Source of the DNA: Pseudomonas sp. 21
GTDB lineage: Bacteria > Pseudomonadota > Gammaproteobacteria > Pseudomonadales > Pseudomonadaceae
NCBI RefSeq assembly: GCF_000955805.1
Contig: NZ_JYOA01000011.1
Location: 27,514-91,513, forward strand
Direction of reading: 5' to 3'
Length of the DNA: 64,000 nt
Position numbers and translations under genes: made by a program. Below are positions 41,192-50,691 of the stretch, piece by piece (the stretch's first letter is position 1; the number at the start of each line of letters is the position of its first letter). The notes under the pieces are model-generated. The model had not been told where the DNA came from. It ran no database searches and saw only the letters and a program-made list of their open reading frames with translations.

Positions 41192-42100
41192 TTACATCTG
41201 CTCGGCAGACTTGTCGGTCGGATTGGCGATCAGCTTCTTGAGCTCATCACTCATCGGGAAGTTGAGGTTCAGGTTCTTCGGCGGGATGGGCTGCATGAAC
41301 CACTTGTCGTAGATCTTGTTGACCTCACCCGAGGCGAAGGTGTCGGAGATGGCCTTGTCGACCACCTTCTTGAACGGCGCGTCGCCCTTGCGAACCATGC
41401 ACGCGTAGATCTCGTAGGACTGCGGCTTGCCGACCACGTGCCAGTCGTCGGGCTTCTTGGCCTTGGCCATTTCACCGTAGAGCAGCGCGTCGTCCATCAT
41501 GAAGGCCACGGCACGGCCGGATTCGAGCATCAGGAAGGACTCGCCGTGGTCCTTGGCCGAGATGATGTTCATGCCCATCTTCTGGTCGGCGTTCATCTGC
41601 TTGAGCAGGCGCTCGGAAGTGGTGCCGGCGGTGGTCACCACGTTCTTGCCCTTGAGGTCCGGGAAGTCGTTGATGCCGGAGCTGGTCTTGGTCAGCAGGC
41701 GGGTGCCGACCTCGAAGATGCCGACGGAGAAGTCGACCTGCTTCTGGCGCTCGAGGTTGTTGGTGGTGGAGCCGCACTCGATGTCCACGGTGCCGTTCTG
41801 CACCAGCGGGATACGGGTCTGGGAGGTCACCAGGTTGTAGCGGACCTTCAGGTCAGGAACGTTCAGCTCTTTCTTCAGGGCTTCGACGACCTTGATCTGC
41901 AGGTCGTGGGAATAACCTTCCGGCTGACGCGGGTCGCTGCCGAGGTAGGAGAAGGGGATGGAGGCGTCACGGTGGCCGAGAACGATGGTGCCGGAGTCCT
42001 TGATCTTCTTCAGGGTACCGGTGAGTTCTTCGGCGACGACGGGAGTGGCGAGCAGGGCCGCGACAATGGCGACGCCCAACGCACGGGGTGCGAAACGCAT
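41192..42100 (-). CDS. aatJ: Glutamate/aspartate periplasmic binding protein
   Basis: 302 residues, signal peptide RALGVAIVAALLATPVVA-E. SBP_bac_3 family, with GTIVLGHRDASIPFSYLG, VEALKKELNVPDLKVRYNLVTSQTRIPLVQNGTVDIECGSTTNN and the CMVRKGDAPFK cysteine pairing with that in IECGSTT. The last is a GltI/AatJ feature. It captures Glu/Asp in the periplasm for AatQMP. It is the first gene of the operon, with a sigma-54 promoter about 90 bp upstream. Confidence 0.95.
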   Translation of the reverse strand: MRFAPRALGVAIVAALLATPVVAEELTGTLKKIKDSGTIVLGHRDASIPFSYLGSDPRQPEGYSHDLQIKVVEALKKELNVPDLKVRYNLVTSQTRIPLVQNGTVDIECGSTTNNLERQKQVDFSVGIFEVGTRLLTKTSSGINDFPDLKGKNVVTTAGTTSERLLKQMNADQKMGMNIISAKDHGESFLMLESGRAVAFMMDDALLYGEMAKAKKPDDWHVVGKPQSYEIYACMVRKGDAPFKKVVDKAISDTFASGEVNKIYDKWFMQPIPPKNLNLNFPMSDELKKLIANPTDKSAEQM

Positions 42101-42188
42101 GGAGACTACCTCGACTGGTTGTGTTTGTTATTCAGTCCTGCGCCGACGAGGCTCACTCCAGGCCGGTCGCATGTTCGAGGTGGAGCAG

Positions 42189-42204
42189 AGCAGGCTCCGT
42201 GCCA
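42189..42204 (-). promoter_or_regulatory. Sigma-54 promoter of the aat operon
   Basis: On the minus strand: TGGCACGGAGCCTGCT. GG and GC are 10 nt apart and only one base differs from TGGCACG-N4-TTGCW. Predicted start near 42178, leader about 78 nt. Upstream AauR-type sites and the AauR gene in the same locus support it. Confidence 0.85.
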
Positions 42205-42245
42205 AGGCTGTCTTTTTTATTTAACTATTTGAATTTAAACAATTA

Positions 42246-42269
42246 TTTTTCGAGCGGCGGTGCTCGAAA
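42246..42269. repeat. Perfect hairpin upstream of aat promoter
   Basis: TTTTCGAGC-ggcggt-GCTCGAAAA lies between the sigma-54 promoter and the upstream activator sites. It could also end the PAP2-gene transcript, but no T tract follows on that strand. It may be a bending or protein-binding site. Confidence 0.5.
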
Positions 42270-42281
42270 AGTCCCCCGTCA

Positions 42282-42326
42282 TTCGGATATCCGGATTTTC
42301 CCGGATTCCTCGTTCGGAAAACCGAA
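42282..42326. promoter_or_regulatory. Two AauR-type upstream activator sites
   Basis: TTCGGAAAACCGAA at 42313-42326 is a perfect TTCGG-N4-CCGAA palindrome; TTCGGATATCCGGA at 42282-42295 has one mismatch. This is the AauR site as I recall it from Pseudomonas. They lie 78 and 109 bp upstream of the sigma-54 promoter, a typical enhancer distance, with centres 31 bp (three helical turns) apart. Confidence 0.8.
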
Positions 42327-42338
42327 CGACAGACAGGG

Positions 42339-42953
42339 TCAGACGTCCGGCTGGCCGCCCCATTGGCCGCGCTGGAACGGCTGGTCACGATCGGCCAGGT
42401 GCGCGGCGATGCGCTCGAGCAATTGGTGCGTCGGAGCGCGCACACCAGTGGCCGTCTGCCCGAGAGCCAGCGCGACGACCAGCAGCAGGGCGGCCGGATG
42501 GAAGGCCGGCAACTGCGCACGGGTGGCGGCGAGGAAGGCTGCGCTGGTGCCCAGGCCCAGCGCCAGCCCTGCGTAGACCTCGGCCGGCGAATGCACGTGG
42601 ATCGCCAGCCGGGACAGTCCCACCAGCACGGCAACCACCGCCGCCAGTGCGGCAGCGGCGAGGCCGGCGCGGCGCGAGGTGAAGAGCTGGGCGGCCAGCG
42701 TCGGCAGCACGGCACCGGCGAGCATGCTGTGCCCGGAGATGCCGGTGAAGTTGAGGTTCGGAATTCCGATTCCCCAGCCCATGAACGCCAGCTTCGAACC
42801 CACCACCAGCGCGGTCGAGAATCCGAACAGCAGCAGCCACAGCCCGGCCTTCGCGGGCTCTCGGCGATATGCCAGCCAGCAGAAGACGAACACGGCGACA
42901 GGCGCCAGCAGGGAGCTGTCGCCCAGGCGGGTGATCAGGGGCCAGAAATCCAT
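42339..42953 (-). CDS. PAP2-family membrane phosphatase
   Basis: 204 residues from ATG 42951-42953, MDFWPLITRLGDSSLLAPVAVFVFCWLAYR, with 5-6 membrane helices. PAP2 motifs are reduced but present: SGHSML (motif 2) and SRLAIHVHSPAEV (motif 3; His kept, the usual Asp replaced by Glu). The first KxxxxxxRP motif is not evident. Likely substrates are lipid phosphates such as undecaprenyl pyrophosphate, phosphatidate or lipid A phosphate. It is convergent toward the aat control region. Confidence 0.8.
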   Translation of the reverse strand: MDFWPLITRLGDSSLLAPVAVFVFCWLAYRREPAKAGLWLLLFGFSTALVVGSKLAFMGWGIGIPNLNFTGISGHSMLAGAVLPTLAAQLFTSRRAGLAAAALAAVVAVLVGLSRLAIHVHSPAEVYAGLALGLGTSAAFLAATRAQLPAFHPAALLLVVALALGQTATGVRAPTHQLLERIAAHLADRDQPFQRGQWGGQPDV

Positions 42954-43023
42954 GGTGTTGGGACGGTGCAGGGAAAGGCTGGAACCATAGCACGGCGCCC
43001 CTGCGCGCCGTGCGTGACCGGGT

Positions 43024-44085
43024 TCATTCCCGCTCGTTGGACTGACCGGCGGCACGTTCCTCGCGGCGCAGCAGTTCGCGCTTGCGCGGCAGCCCCCAGC
43101 GATAGCCGCCTTCGCCGCTACCGCCGACCACGCGGTGGCAGGGCACCAGCAGGCCGACGTTGTTGCTGGCGCAGGCGCGGGCAATGGCGCGCGGGTGCGT
43201 GCCCAGTTCCTCCGCCAGCTCGCCGTAGCGCCGCGTCTCGCCGCTGGGAATGCGCGTGAGGGCACGCCAGACGCGCAGCTGGAAGGCGCTGCCGTGCAGG
43301 TCCAGCGGCAGGTGCGCGGCCTGTTCGGGTTCTTTCAGCTGGGTGATCACCTCGCGCAGCCAGTCGCCCAGGCCGGCGTCGTCGCGGCGGCGTTCGGCGG
43401 CGGTGAAGCGCTCGGCCAACTGGCGTTCCAGTTCGCCGGCATCGTCGGCGAAGAGCAGGGCGCAGACGCCCTTGTCGGTGGCTGCCAGCAGCACCAGCCC
43501 GAGCGGGCAGGGCGCGATGGCGTAGCGCAGGTGCTCGCCGGCGCCTTTCTGCCGGCGTTGCCCGGGGCTCAGCGGCGTGGCGCTTTCGTACAGGGCACGG
43601 GTGCCGGAGTAGCCGGCCTCCAATGCGGCATCGAGCACCGAGCGAGCTTGCGGCAGGGCCGCGGCCAGGCGCTGCTCGCGGCGGGATTCCGCCCAGGCTC
43701 TGGGCGTGAGGCCGGTGCGGGCCTTGAAGGCGCGGGCCAGGTGCGAGGCGGAGAGGCCGATGCGGCTGGCCAGTTCGTCCAGGGTCAGGGGCTTCTCGGC
43801 CTTGTCGAGCAGCTCGCAGGCCGCGGCAACCAGCGCGTCGAGCTGCTGGCGCGGGCTCGGGCCGCGCGGCGAGCAGCGTTTGCACGGGCGGAAGCCGGCG
43901 GCCTCGGCCGCTTCGGGCGCGGCGTGGAAGGCCACGTTCTCCCGCGATGGCCGGCGGGCCGGGCAGTTCGGCCGGCAGTAGACGCCGGTGGAGCGCACGC
44001 TGAAGACGAAGCGCCCCTCGTAGCGCTCATCGCGCTCGCAGACCGCCTGCCAGCAGCGCTCGGGGTCAAGTCGGGTAGTCGTCAT
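43024..44085 (-). CDS. ada: Bifunctional Ada: methylphosphotriester/O6-methylguanine methyltransferase and activator
   Basis: 353 residues from ATG 44083-44085. N-terminal Ada zinc domain with [20 protein letters not shown] and FRPCKRCSP: the Cys4 site whose first Cys accepts methyl from phosphotriesters. An AraC helix-turn-helix follows ([32 protein letters not shown]). The C-terminal MGMT domain has the suicide cysteine in [26 protein letters not shown]. It repairs alkylated DNA and, when methylated, activates its own regulon. It is divergent from a sensor kinase; no alkB follows. Confidence 0.94.
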   Translation of the reverse strand: MTTTRLDPERCWQAVCERDERYEGRFVFSVRSTGVYCRPNCPARRPSRENVAFHAAPEAAEAAGFRPCKRCSPRGPSPRQQLDALVAAACELLDKAEKPLTLDELASRIGLSASHLARAFKARTGLTPRAWAESRREQRLAAALPQARSVLDAALEAGYSGTRALYESATPLSPGQRRQKGAGEHLRYAIAPCPLGLVLLAATDKGVCALLFADDAGELERQLAERFTAAERRRDDAGLGDWLREVITQLKEPEQAAHLPLDLHGSAFQLRVWRALTRIPSGETRRYGELAEELGTHPRAIARACASNNVGLLVPCHRVVGGSGEGGYRWGLPRKRELLRREERAAGQSNERE

Positions 44086-44220
44086 GGCCGCTCTCCGGGG
44101 CAATGGCTGTTGGGGCGATTGTCCGTCCCGACACGAAGTGCAGCAATCCGCATCGCGTTTTCAAACTCGAAGCGCGGCGGCAGGGGCTACGCTTGCTGGG
44201 TATTCCCTGAAGAAGATCCC

Positions 44221-46572
44221 ATGCCCTTGCGCCGATTCTGCCTGTGCTGCCTTCTGCTGCTCCTCGCGCTGAGTGCCCAGACCCGTGCCGCGAGCCTGGC
44301 GCTGAGCGAGCAGGAGCGAGCCTTCATCTCAGCCCACGAGCCGATCCGTGTCGGCCTGTTCCGTGCCGGCTGGCCGCCGTTCGAGGTGATCGACGAGTTC
44401 GACCAGTTCCACGGCATCAGCGCCGACTACCTGCAGTTGATCTCCGAGCGCCTGGGCATGAAGGTCCAGCCGGTGCTGTACAACACCTGGGAAGAGGTGC
44501 TGGCCGCGGTGAAGGCCGGCGAGGTGGACCTGCTGCCGTCCATGGCGGCCACCGAGGAACGCCAGCATTTCCTGAGTTTCACCCAGCCCTACGTCACCAC
44601 CAGCAGCCTGATCTTCGCCCGGCGCGACAGCACCATCCGCACGCTGGACGACCTGTCCGGTCGCCGCGTGGCCGTGGAGCAGGGCTATGCCGTCCATGAA
44701 TTGCTGACCAAGGCGGTGCCGGGGATCGACTTCGTGCTGGTGGAGGATTCCCCCAGCGCGCTCAAGGCGGTCTCCACCGGGCGCGCCGATGCCTATGTCG
44801 GCAACCTCATCACCACCACTTTTCTGATCGAGCAGCTCAGCCTGTCCAACATGGAGGTGCGCGGCGACAGCGGGCTGGGCAACAGCCAGGTACGCTTTGC
44901 TACGCGCAAGGCGCTGGAGCCTCTGGTGCCGCTGCTGGACCGCGCGCTGGGCAACATTACCCGCAACGAGCAGGAGGCGATCCAGGCGCGCTGGTTGCCG
45001 TCGCTGGATGTCTTCGACTGGATGAACCTGCTGCAGATCGCCTGGCCGTGGGTGGTGGGTTTCCTCGCCCTGCTGACCTTCGTGCTGGTGTGGAACCGCC
45101 GGCTGTCGATCCAGGTGGCCGAGCGCGCCCGCGCCGAAGCGGAGGAACGGCGCCAGCGCAGCACGCTGCTGGCACTGATCAACTCGATCCCCGATCCGAT
45201 CTGGTTCAAGGACACCCAGGGCCGCTACCTGGGAGTCAACCAGGCGTTCGCCGACTGCCTGGGGCGCGCGCCGGAGGACATAGTCGGGCGCAGCGACCAG
45301 CAGATGTTCAGCCGTGCCGCCGGCACCGGACGCCAGGAACGCGACCGCCAGGCGCTGACCGAGAGCGAGCCCTTCGCCAGCGAAGGTTGGGTGGTCTATC
45401 CCGATGGTCGGCGGGTGCTCTTCGATACCCTGCGCAGCGCCTTCCACGACGACCAGGGGCGGTTGCTCGGTCTGGTGGGCGTCAGCCGTGACGTCACCGC
45501 GCGCAAGTCCACCGAGCTGGCGCTGGCCGAGGCCCGCGACCTCGCGGAAGAGGCCGCGCAACTCAAGAGCGACTTCCTGGCCAACATGAGCCATGAGATC
45601 CGCACGCCGCTGAACATCATCATCGGCCTGGCGCACCTGCTCCAGGAAACCACCCTGGACCCGCAGCAGGTGGACTACCTGGGCAAGATCCAGGGCTCGG
45701 GCCAGTACCTGCTGGAGCTGATCAGCGACATCCTCGACCTGTCCCGCGTGGAAGCCGGAAAGCTGGAGTTCGAGCACATCGGCTTCGACCTGGAGCGCCT
45801 GCTCGGCGAGCTGTTCGACCTGTTCAACATCCGCGCGGCGAGCAAGGGCCTGGCGGTGCGCTGCGAGATCGACCCAAGGGTGCCCGCCCAGGTGGTGGGG
45901 GATTCGCTGCGCCTGCGACAGATCCTGATGAACTACGGCAACAACGCGCTGAAGTTCACCGAGCAGGGCGAGGTGGTGCTGATCGTCCGCCTGGAAGACG
46001 AGGACGAAGACAGCCTGCAGCTGTACTTCGCCTTCCGCGACACCGGCATCGGCATCACCGAGCCGCAGCAGGAGCGCCTGTTCGAATCCTTCCAGCAGGC
46101 GGACAGCTCGATCACCCGCCGTTATGGCGGCTCCGGCCTGGGCCTGGCGATCTGCAAGAAGCTGGCGGAGGCGATGGGCGGCAGCGTCGGGGTGGAGAGC
46201 GAGCCGAACCGCGGCAGCCTGTTCTGGTGCCGGCTGCCCATGGGACGGGTGGATGACTCGGTCAGCCTGAGCCTGCAGAACATCAGCCACGAACCGCTGC
46301 CGGTGCCCGTGCTGCCGGCGGCCGCAGCGGCACCGGCGCTGCTGGAAAGCGGCAACGACGCCGAGGTGGAACAGGTCTGTCGGCGCCTGGCGCACCTGCT
46401 GGCGGCGGACGATCCGCGCGCCGGGCGGTTGCTCGGCGAGCGTGCAAGCCTGCTGCGCAGCGTCTTCAATGAGGGCTACGAGGGCATCGCCACGAGCGTG
46501 CGGCGCTTCGAGTTCGAGCGGGCCCTGGAAAGTCTGGTGAATCTCGCGAGGGAGCGCGACATCCGTATATGA
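44221..46572 (+). CDS. Sensor histidine kinase with periplasmic SBP_bac_3 domain and PAS domain
   Basis: 783 residues, start ATG 44221. Signal/anchor [23 protein letters not shown], then a periplasmic solute-binding domain (residues ~40-270), a membrane helix ([18 protein letters not shown]), a PAS domain ([26 protein letters not shown]), HisKA ([15 protein letters not shown]) and HATPase ([45 protein letters not shown]). About 100 C-terminal residues follow that resemble the tail seen after the receiver in BvgS/Unorthodox-type kinases, but no receiver or HPt is present. The HD-GYP response regulator 99 bp downstream is the likely partner. Ligand unknown; the domain family binds amino acids and similar small molecules. 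Confidence 0.88.
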   Translation: MPLRRFCLCCLLLLLALSAQTRAASLALSEQERAFISAHEPIRVGLFRAGWPPFEVIDEFDQFHGISADYLQLISERLGMKVQPVLYNTWEEVLAAVKAGEVDLLPSMAATEERQHFLSFTQPYVTTSSLIFARRDSTIRTLDDLSGRRVAVEQGYAVHELLTKAVPGIDFVLVEDSPSALKAVSTGRADAYVGNLITTTFLIEQLSLSNMEVRGDSGLGNSQVRFATRKALEPLVPLLDRALGNITRNEQEAIQARWLPSLDVFDWMNLLQIAWPWVVGFLALLTFVLVWNRRLSIQVAERARAEAEERRQRSTLLALINSIPDPIWFKDTQGRYLGVNQAFADCLGRAPEDIVGRSDQQMFSRAAGTGRQERDRQALTESEPFASEGWVVYPDGRRVLFDTLRSAFHDDQGRLLGLVGVSRDVTARKSTELALAEARDLAEEAAQLKSDFLANMSHEIRTPLNIIIGLAHLLQETTLDPQQVDYLGKIQGSGQYLLELISDILDLSRVEAGKLEFEHIGFDLERLLGELFDLFNIRAASKGLAVRCEIDPRVPAQVVGDSLRLRQILMNYGNNALKFTEQGEVVLIVRLEDEDEDSLQLYFAFRDTGIGITEPQQERLFESFQQADSSITRRYGGSGLGLAICKKLAEAMGGSVGVESEPNRGSLFWCRLPMGRVDDSVSLSLQNISHEPLPVPVLPAAAAAPALLESGNDAEVEQVCRRLAHLLAADDPRAGRLLGERASLLRSVFNEGYEGIATSVRRFEFERALESLVNLARERDIRI

Positions 46573-46671
46573 CCGGGCGGATATGGAAAGGCGGGGTATG
46601 AACACGCGGGCAAGGCCGTGGTCCGATCCCCCAATGGCATGTCACGAATCTGACCGATGCGAGGAGTTGCA

Positions 46672-47853
46672 ATGGATAGCATGCTGGACCGCCCGGAGCA
46701 GGAAATGATCCTGGTGGTGGACGATCAGCCCGACAACCTGATGCTCATGAGCGAGCTGCTCATGGACCGCTACCAGGTGCGTGTCGCCGCCAGCGGGCCG
46801 AAGGCGCTGCGCCTGATGCAGAGCGACCCGCGCCCGGACCTGGTGCTGCTCGACATCATGATGCCGGAGATGGACGGCTACGAAGTCTGCCGCCAGCTCA
46901 AGGCCGACCCGTTGACCCGCGACATCCCGGTGATCTTCCTCACCGGCATGGTCAGCGCCGCCGACGAACAGAAGGGCCTGGACCTGGGTGCGGTGGACTA
47001 CCTGACCAAGCCGATCAGCCCGCCGGTCACCCTGGCGCGCATCCGCGCCCACCTGAACCTCAAGGCCAACTCCGACTTCCTGCGCGACAAGAGCGAATAC
47101 CTGGAGCTGGAAGTGCGCCGCCGCGCGCGCGAACTGCAGGCCATCCAGGACGCCACCCTGGAAGCCATGGCGACCCTCTGCGACCTGCGCGACAACCCTC
47201 ACAGCAACCATCTGGTGCGAATCGAGCACTACATGCGCCTGCTGGGTAGTGCGCTGTCCCTGCACGACGAGTTCGCCGCCGAGCTGTCGGTGGAGAACAT
47301 CGAGTTGCTGGTGCGCTCGGCGCAGCTGCACGATATCGGCAAGGTCGCCGTGCCCGACCGTATCCTGCACAGCCCCGGCCAGCTGGAAGAGGCCGACCGG
47401 CTGATCCTCGAGAGCCACACCACCGTCGGTCGCGACGCCCTGGCGGCAGCCGAACGCAAGCTGGGCTCGCCGGCGGAGTTTCTGCGATTCGCCAAGGAAA
47501 TAGCCTACAGCCACCACGAACACTGGGACGGCAGCGGATTCCCCGAGGGCCTGGCCGGCGAGCAGATTCCCCTGGGTGCGCGGATGCTGGCGCTGATCGA
47601 CTGCTATGACGAACTCACCTGCCGCCACGCCTACCGCACCTCGCTGACCCCGGAGGAGGCCGCCGGGCGCATCAAGGCCGGCGCCGGCAACCAGTTCGAC
47701 CCGCGCGTGGCCGAAGCCTTCGGCGAGGTCGCCGAAGGCTTCGCCAACATCGCCCAGCGCTACGCCGACAGCGACGAGGCGCTGGGGCTGGAATTGCAGC
47801 GGCTGGAAGATGCGGTGGTGGAAAGCATCGAGCTGACGCCGCCTGAACCCTGA
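46672..47853 (+). CDS. Two-component response regulator with HD-GYP-type phosphodiesterase domain
   Basis: 393 residues from ATG 46672 with a GAGGAG site. The receiver has Asp61 ([15 protein letters not shown]) and TKPIS lysine. The output domain has the HD motif ([16 protein letters not shown]) and [41 protein letters not shown], in which the defining GYP reads GFP. It should hydrolyse c-di-GMP or pGpG. It resembles PA4781 of P. aeruginosa in size and layout, a protein reported to prefer pGpG. With the kinase upstream it makes a c-di-GMP signalling pair. Confidence 0.9.
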   Translation: MDSMLDRPEQEMILVVDDQPDNLMLMSELLMDRYQVRVAASGPKALRLMQSDPRPDLVLLDIMMPEMDGYEVCRQLKADPLTRDIPVIFLTGMVSAADEQKGLDLGAVDYLTKPISPPVTLARIRAHLNLKANSDFLRDKSEYLELEVRRRARELQAIQDATLEAMATLCDLRDNPHSNHLVRIEHYMRLLGSALSLHDEFAAELSVENIELLVRSAQLHDIGKVAVPDRILHSPGQLEEADRLILESHTTVGRDALAAAERKLGSPAEFLRFAKEIAYSHHEHWDGSGFPEGLAGEQIPLGARMLALIDCYDELTCRHAYRTSLTPEEAAGRIKAGAGNQFDPRVAEAFGEVAEGFANIAQRYADSDEALGLELQRLEDAVVESIELTPPEP

Positions 47854-47925
47854 TCGCGCTGGGCGGTTGTCGAGGATTGCCGTATAAGGAGCGCAGCGCC
47901 CCAGAGAGGTACGCCAGGAAGCCTG

Positions 47926-48822
47926 ATGAAAACCCCGAAACGCCTGGAGCCGTTGATCGAAGACGGCCTGATCGATGAAGTATTGCGCCCGCTGATGAGC
48001 GGCAAGGAAGCAGCGGTCTACGTGGTGCGCTGCGGCGCCGAGTTGCGCTGCGCCAAGGTCTACAAGGAAGCCAACAAGCGCAGCTTCCGCCAGGCCGCCG
48101 AGTACCAGGAAGGCCGCAAGGTACGCAACAGCCGCCAGGCCCGCGCCATGGCCAAGGGCACCAAGTACGGCCGCAAGGAACAGGAAGACGCCTGGCAGAA
48201 CGCCGAGGTGGCTGCGCTGTTCCGCCTGGCCAATGCCGGGGTACGCGTACCCAAGCCTTATGATTTCCTCGACGGCGTACTGCTGATGGAGATGGTCGCC
48301 GACGAAGAGGGCGACGCCGCGCCGCGCCTGAACGACGTGGTGATGGAGCCCGAGCTGGCCCGCGACTTCCACGAATTCCTCATCCGCCAGATCGTCATGA
48401 TGCTCTGCGCGGGCCTGGTGCACGGCGACCTGTCGGAATTCAACGTGCTGGTCGGCCCGGACGGCCCGGTGATCATCGACCTGCCGCAGGCCGTGGACGC
48501 CGCCGGCAACAACCACGCCTTCCGCATGCTCGAGCGCGACGTGGGCAACATGGCCGCCTACTTCGGCCGCTTCGCCCCGGAGCTCAAGTACACCCACTAC
48601 GCCAAGGAAATGTGGGCCCTCTACGAGGACGGCAAGCTGCAGCCGGACACCCCGCTGACCGGGCACTTCGATGATCCGGAAGACGAGGCGGACGTGGATT
48701 CGGTGCTGCGGGAAATTGCCGAGGCCATGCGCGAGCAGGAACGCCGCGAAGCCGGCCGTGCCGCCCAGGACGCCCCGCAGCAACGCGACGAGCCGCCGCC
48801 CCCGCCGTGGGAGCAGGCCTGA
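47926..48822 (+). CDS. RIO1-type serine/threonine kinase
   Basis: 298 residues, MKTPKRLEPLIEDGLIDEVLRPLMSGKEAAVYVVRCGAELRCAKVYKEANKRSFR. RIO features: STGKEA-like nucleotide loop (MSGKEAAVY), the ATP Lys in CAKVYK, catalytic loop GLVHGDLSEFNVLV and metal-binding VIIDLPQAVD. The C-terminal 40 residues are acidic and proline-rich (DEPPPPPWEQA). RIO kinases act in ribosome maturation in archaea and eukaryotes; the bacterial role is not settled. It overlaps the nucleotidyltransferase gene by 16 bp, so the two products are likely made together. Confidence 0.9.
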   Translation: MKTPKRLEPLIEDGLIDEVLRPLMSGKEAAVYVVRCGAELRCAKVYKEANKRSFRQAAEYQEGRKVRNSRQARAMAKGTKYGRKEQEDAWQNAEVAALFRLANAGVRVPKPYDFLDGVLLMEMVADEEGDAAPRLNDVVMEPELARDFHEFLIRQIVMMLCAGLVHGDLSEFNVLVGPDGPVIIDLPQAVDAAGNNHAFRMLERDVGNMAAYFGRFAPELKYTHYAKEMWALYEDGKLQPDTPLTGHFDDPEDEADVDSVLREIAEAMREQERREAGRAAQDAPQQRDEPPPPPWEQA

Positions 48823-49379
48823 GCCCATTGCCCGGCGAGTCGGAGCTTCTTGCACTGATCGCCGGGCAACCCGAACGCCTGCACCTGCTGCGCGTGGTGC
48901 GCGATCACGGCCCGGCGGGCGCCTGGATTGCGGCGGGTTTCGTGCGCAATGCCGTGTGGGACGCCTTGCATGGCTATAACGAACCCACGCCATTCAGCGA
49001 TATCGACGTGCTGTATTTCTCTGCCGACTGCCTGGAGCCCGAGGCGGATTACGCCTGGGAGCGCCGGTTGCAGGAAGCCTGCCCCGGCGTGCCCTGGTCC
49101 GTGCGTAACCAGGCGCGGATGCATCTGCGCAACGGCGATTCGCCCTACCGCGATTGCGCCGACGCAATGTGCCATTGGCCAGAAGTCTGTACCGCTGTGG
49201 CCGTTCGGCTGAGCGACGAGTCCCTGCAATTGCTGGCGCCACTGGGCATCGACGATATCCGGGCGCTACGCGTCCGGCCTACCGAGCACTTCCGCCGCAA
49301 GCCAGACATCTACCGCGCACGCCTCGCTGCCAAGAACTGGCCGGTGCGCTGGCCGAAGCTACGTATCGAGCCCCTGTAG
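48807..49379 (+). CDS. Nucleotidyltransferase-family protein (NTP_transf_6-like)
   Basis: 190 residues from the GTG at 48807 inside the RIO gene. GPAGAWIAAGFVRNAVWDALHGYNEPTPFSDIDVLYF contains the GxxRN and SDIDVLYF pattern of a pol-beta-like nucleotidyltransferase, the metal-binding Asp pair being DID. PYRDCADAMCHWPEVCTAVAVRL follows. This matches the YitN/DUF925-type family of uncertain role. The stop codon lies at the edge of a REP pair. Confidence 0.8.
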   Translation: MGAGLSPLPGESELLALIAGQPERLHLLRVVRDHGPAGAWIAAGFVRNAVWDALHGYNEPTPFSDIDVLYFSADCLEPEADYAWERRLQEACPGVPWSVRNQARMHLRNGDSPYRDCADAMCHWPEVCTAVAVRLSDESLQLLAPLGIDDIRALRVRPTEHFRRKPDIYRARLAAKNWPVRWPKLRIEPL

Positions 49380-49590
49380 GAGCGAGCTTGCTCGCGAACC
49401 AGATTTTCCGACGCGGTTCCGGCATTAGGCAGTTCGCGAGCAAGCTCGCTCCTACAGGTCAGCGCCGTCGCTCCCGTTCTCGTAGGAGTGGATTCGTCCG
49501 CGACGTCTCAGAGCCCTTTCCCGCGTTCGGGGTGTTCTCGGGCGTAAGGAGCGCGGAATGGAGGGTAGGTCGGGCTAGCTCCGCTCCTAC
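49378..49590. repeat. Two successive inverted REP-like pairs
   Basis: 49378-49455: arms gtaggagcgagcttgctcgcgaac and its complement. 49482-49590: a more degenerate pair beginning gtaggagtggattcgtccgcgac and ending ccgctcctac. They fill most of the 329-bp gap before the EamA gene; the remaining ~120 bp (49591-49708) should hold its promoter, but no clear boxes were found. Confidence 0.78.
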
Positions 49591-49708
49591 AAAACCCTTC
49601 TCCACGGACTACCGAGAGCTGCCCGGAAAACTGTAAGGCCGCAACTGTATCCATACATTTCAGGCGTGGACTGGTAATTTTCCTTCATCCCACCCCGAGC
49701 GCTCTGAC

Positions 49709-50593
49709 ATGCCCCTTCGCCACGTCCTCCTCGCCTTGCTGGTCACCCTGATCTGGGGTGTCAACTTCGTCGTGATCAAGGTCGGCCTGCATGACTTCCC
49801 GCCTCTGCTGTTCTGCGCCCTGCGCTTCGCCCTGGCAGCGCTGCCGCTGATCTTCCTGCGTGGTCCGCTGCCGGCAGCGTTCTGGCGCATCGTGCAGATC
49901 GGCGTGCTGCTGGGCGTGGTCAAGTTCGGCCTGTTGTTCGTCGGCATGCACATCGGCATGCCGGCAGGCCTGTCGTCGCTGGTGCTGCAGAGCCAGGTGT
50001 TCTTCACCGTGCTGATCGCCGCCGCCTTCCTCGGTGAGCGTCCCAGCGCGCGCGCTCTGATCGGCCTGGCGCTGGCTGCCGGCGGCCTGCTGCTGATCGG
50101 CCTGGAGCGCCCCATGGGCGATAGTCTGGTGGCCTTCCTGCTGGTGATCGCTGCCGCTCTGGCCTGGGCCTTCTCCAACATCGCCACCAAGCGCTCCGGC
50201 GCCAGTGACATGCTGCGCCTGATCAGCTGGGTCAGCCTGATCCCACCGTTGCCGCTGCTGGTGCTGTCGTGGATCTTCGAAGGTCCGGAAGCCATCGAGC
50301 ACGCCGTGCTGAACATCAACTGGACCGGCGCTGGCGCGCTGCTCTATATCGCCTTCCTCGCCACCACCGTCGGCTTCGGCCTGTGGAGCTTCCTGCTGCG
50401 CCGCTACCCGGCCAGCCAGGTCACGCCCTTCGCGCTGGCCGTGCCGGTGTCCGGGCTGCTGTCGGGCTGGCTGTTCCTCGGCGAAGACCTCACCACCCAG
50501 GACTGGATGGCCTGCGTGCTGGTCTTCATCGGCCTCGCCGTGACGGTGCTGCCGGCCTCGCTATGGCGGCGCCGCGCGGTGGCGAACGCCTAG
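49709..50593 (+). CDS. EamA/DMT-family exporter
   Basis: 294 residues, MPLRHVLLALLVTLIWGVNFVVIKVGLHDFPPLLFCALRFALAALPL. Ten predicted helices in two EamA repeats; the second begins LLVIAAALAWAFSNIATKRSGASD. Sequence style matches EamA-like exporters of O-acetylserine and cysteine, but substrate cannot be fixed. It is a single gene between REP clusters, convergent with cueR. Confidence 0.86.
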   Translation: MPLRHVLLALLVTLIWGVNFVVIKVGLHDFPPLLFCALRFALAALPLIFLRGPLPAAFWRIVQIGVLLGVVKFGLLFVGMHIGMPAGLSSLVLQSQVFFTVLIAAAFLGERPSARALIGLALAAGGLLLIGLERPMGDSLVAFLLVIAAALAWAFSNIATKRSGASDMLRLISWVSLIPPLPLLVLSWIFEGPEAIEHAVLNINWTGAGALLYIAFLATTVGFGLWSFLLRRYPASQVTPFALAVPVSGLLSGWLFLGEDLTTQDWMACVLVFIGLAVTVLPASLWRRRAVANA

Positions 50594-50609
50594 GGAGCAT
50601 CCCTTACCT

Positions 50610-50681
50610 GTAGGCGCGAGCTTGCTTGCGAACCGGCTCAGCGTCGCAGCAGGCTCTGTTCGCGAGCGAGCTCGCTCCTAC
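50610..50681. repeat. Inverted REP-like pair
   Basis: Arms gtaggcgcgagcttgcttgcgaac and gttcgcgagcgagctcgctcctac between the convergent EamA and cueR genes; it ends 10 bp from the cueR stop. Confidence 0.78.
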
Positions 50682-50691
50682 GAAAAGCAGA

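Noticed and set aside
49460..49708. A small gene in the gap before the EamA exporter
   Set aside because: Frames here run through degenerate REP arms and lack ribosome sites or protein-like composition.
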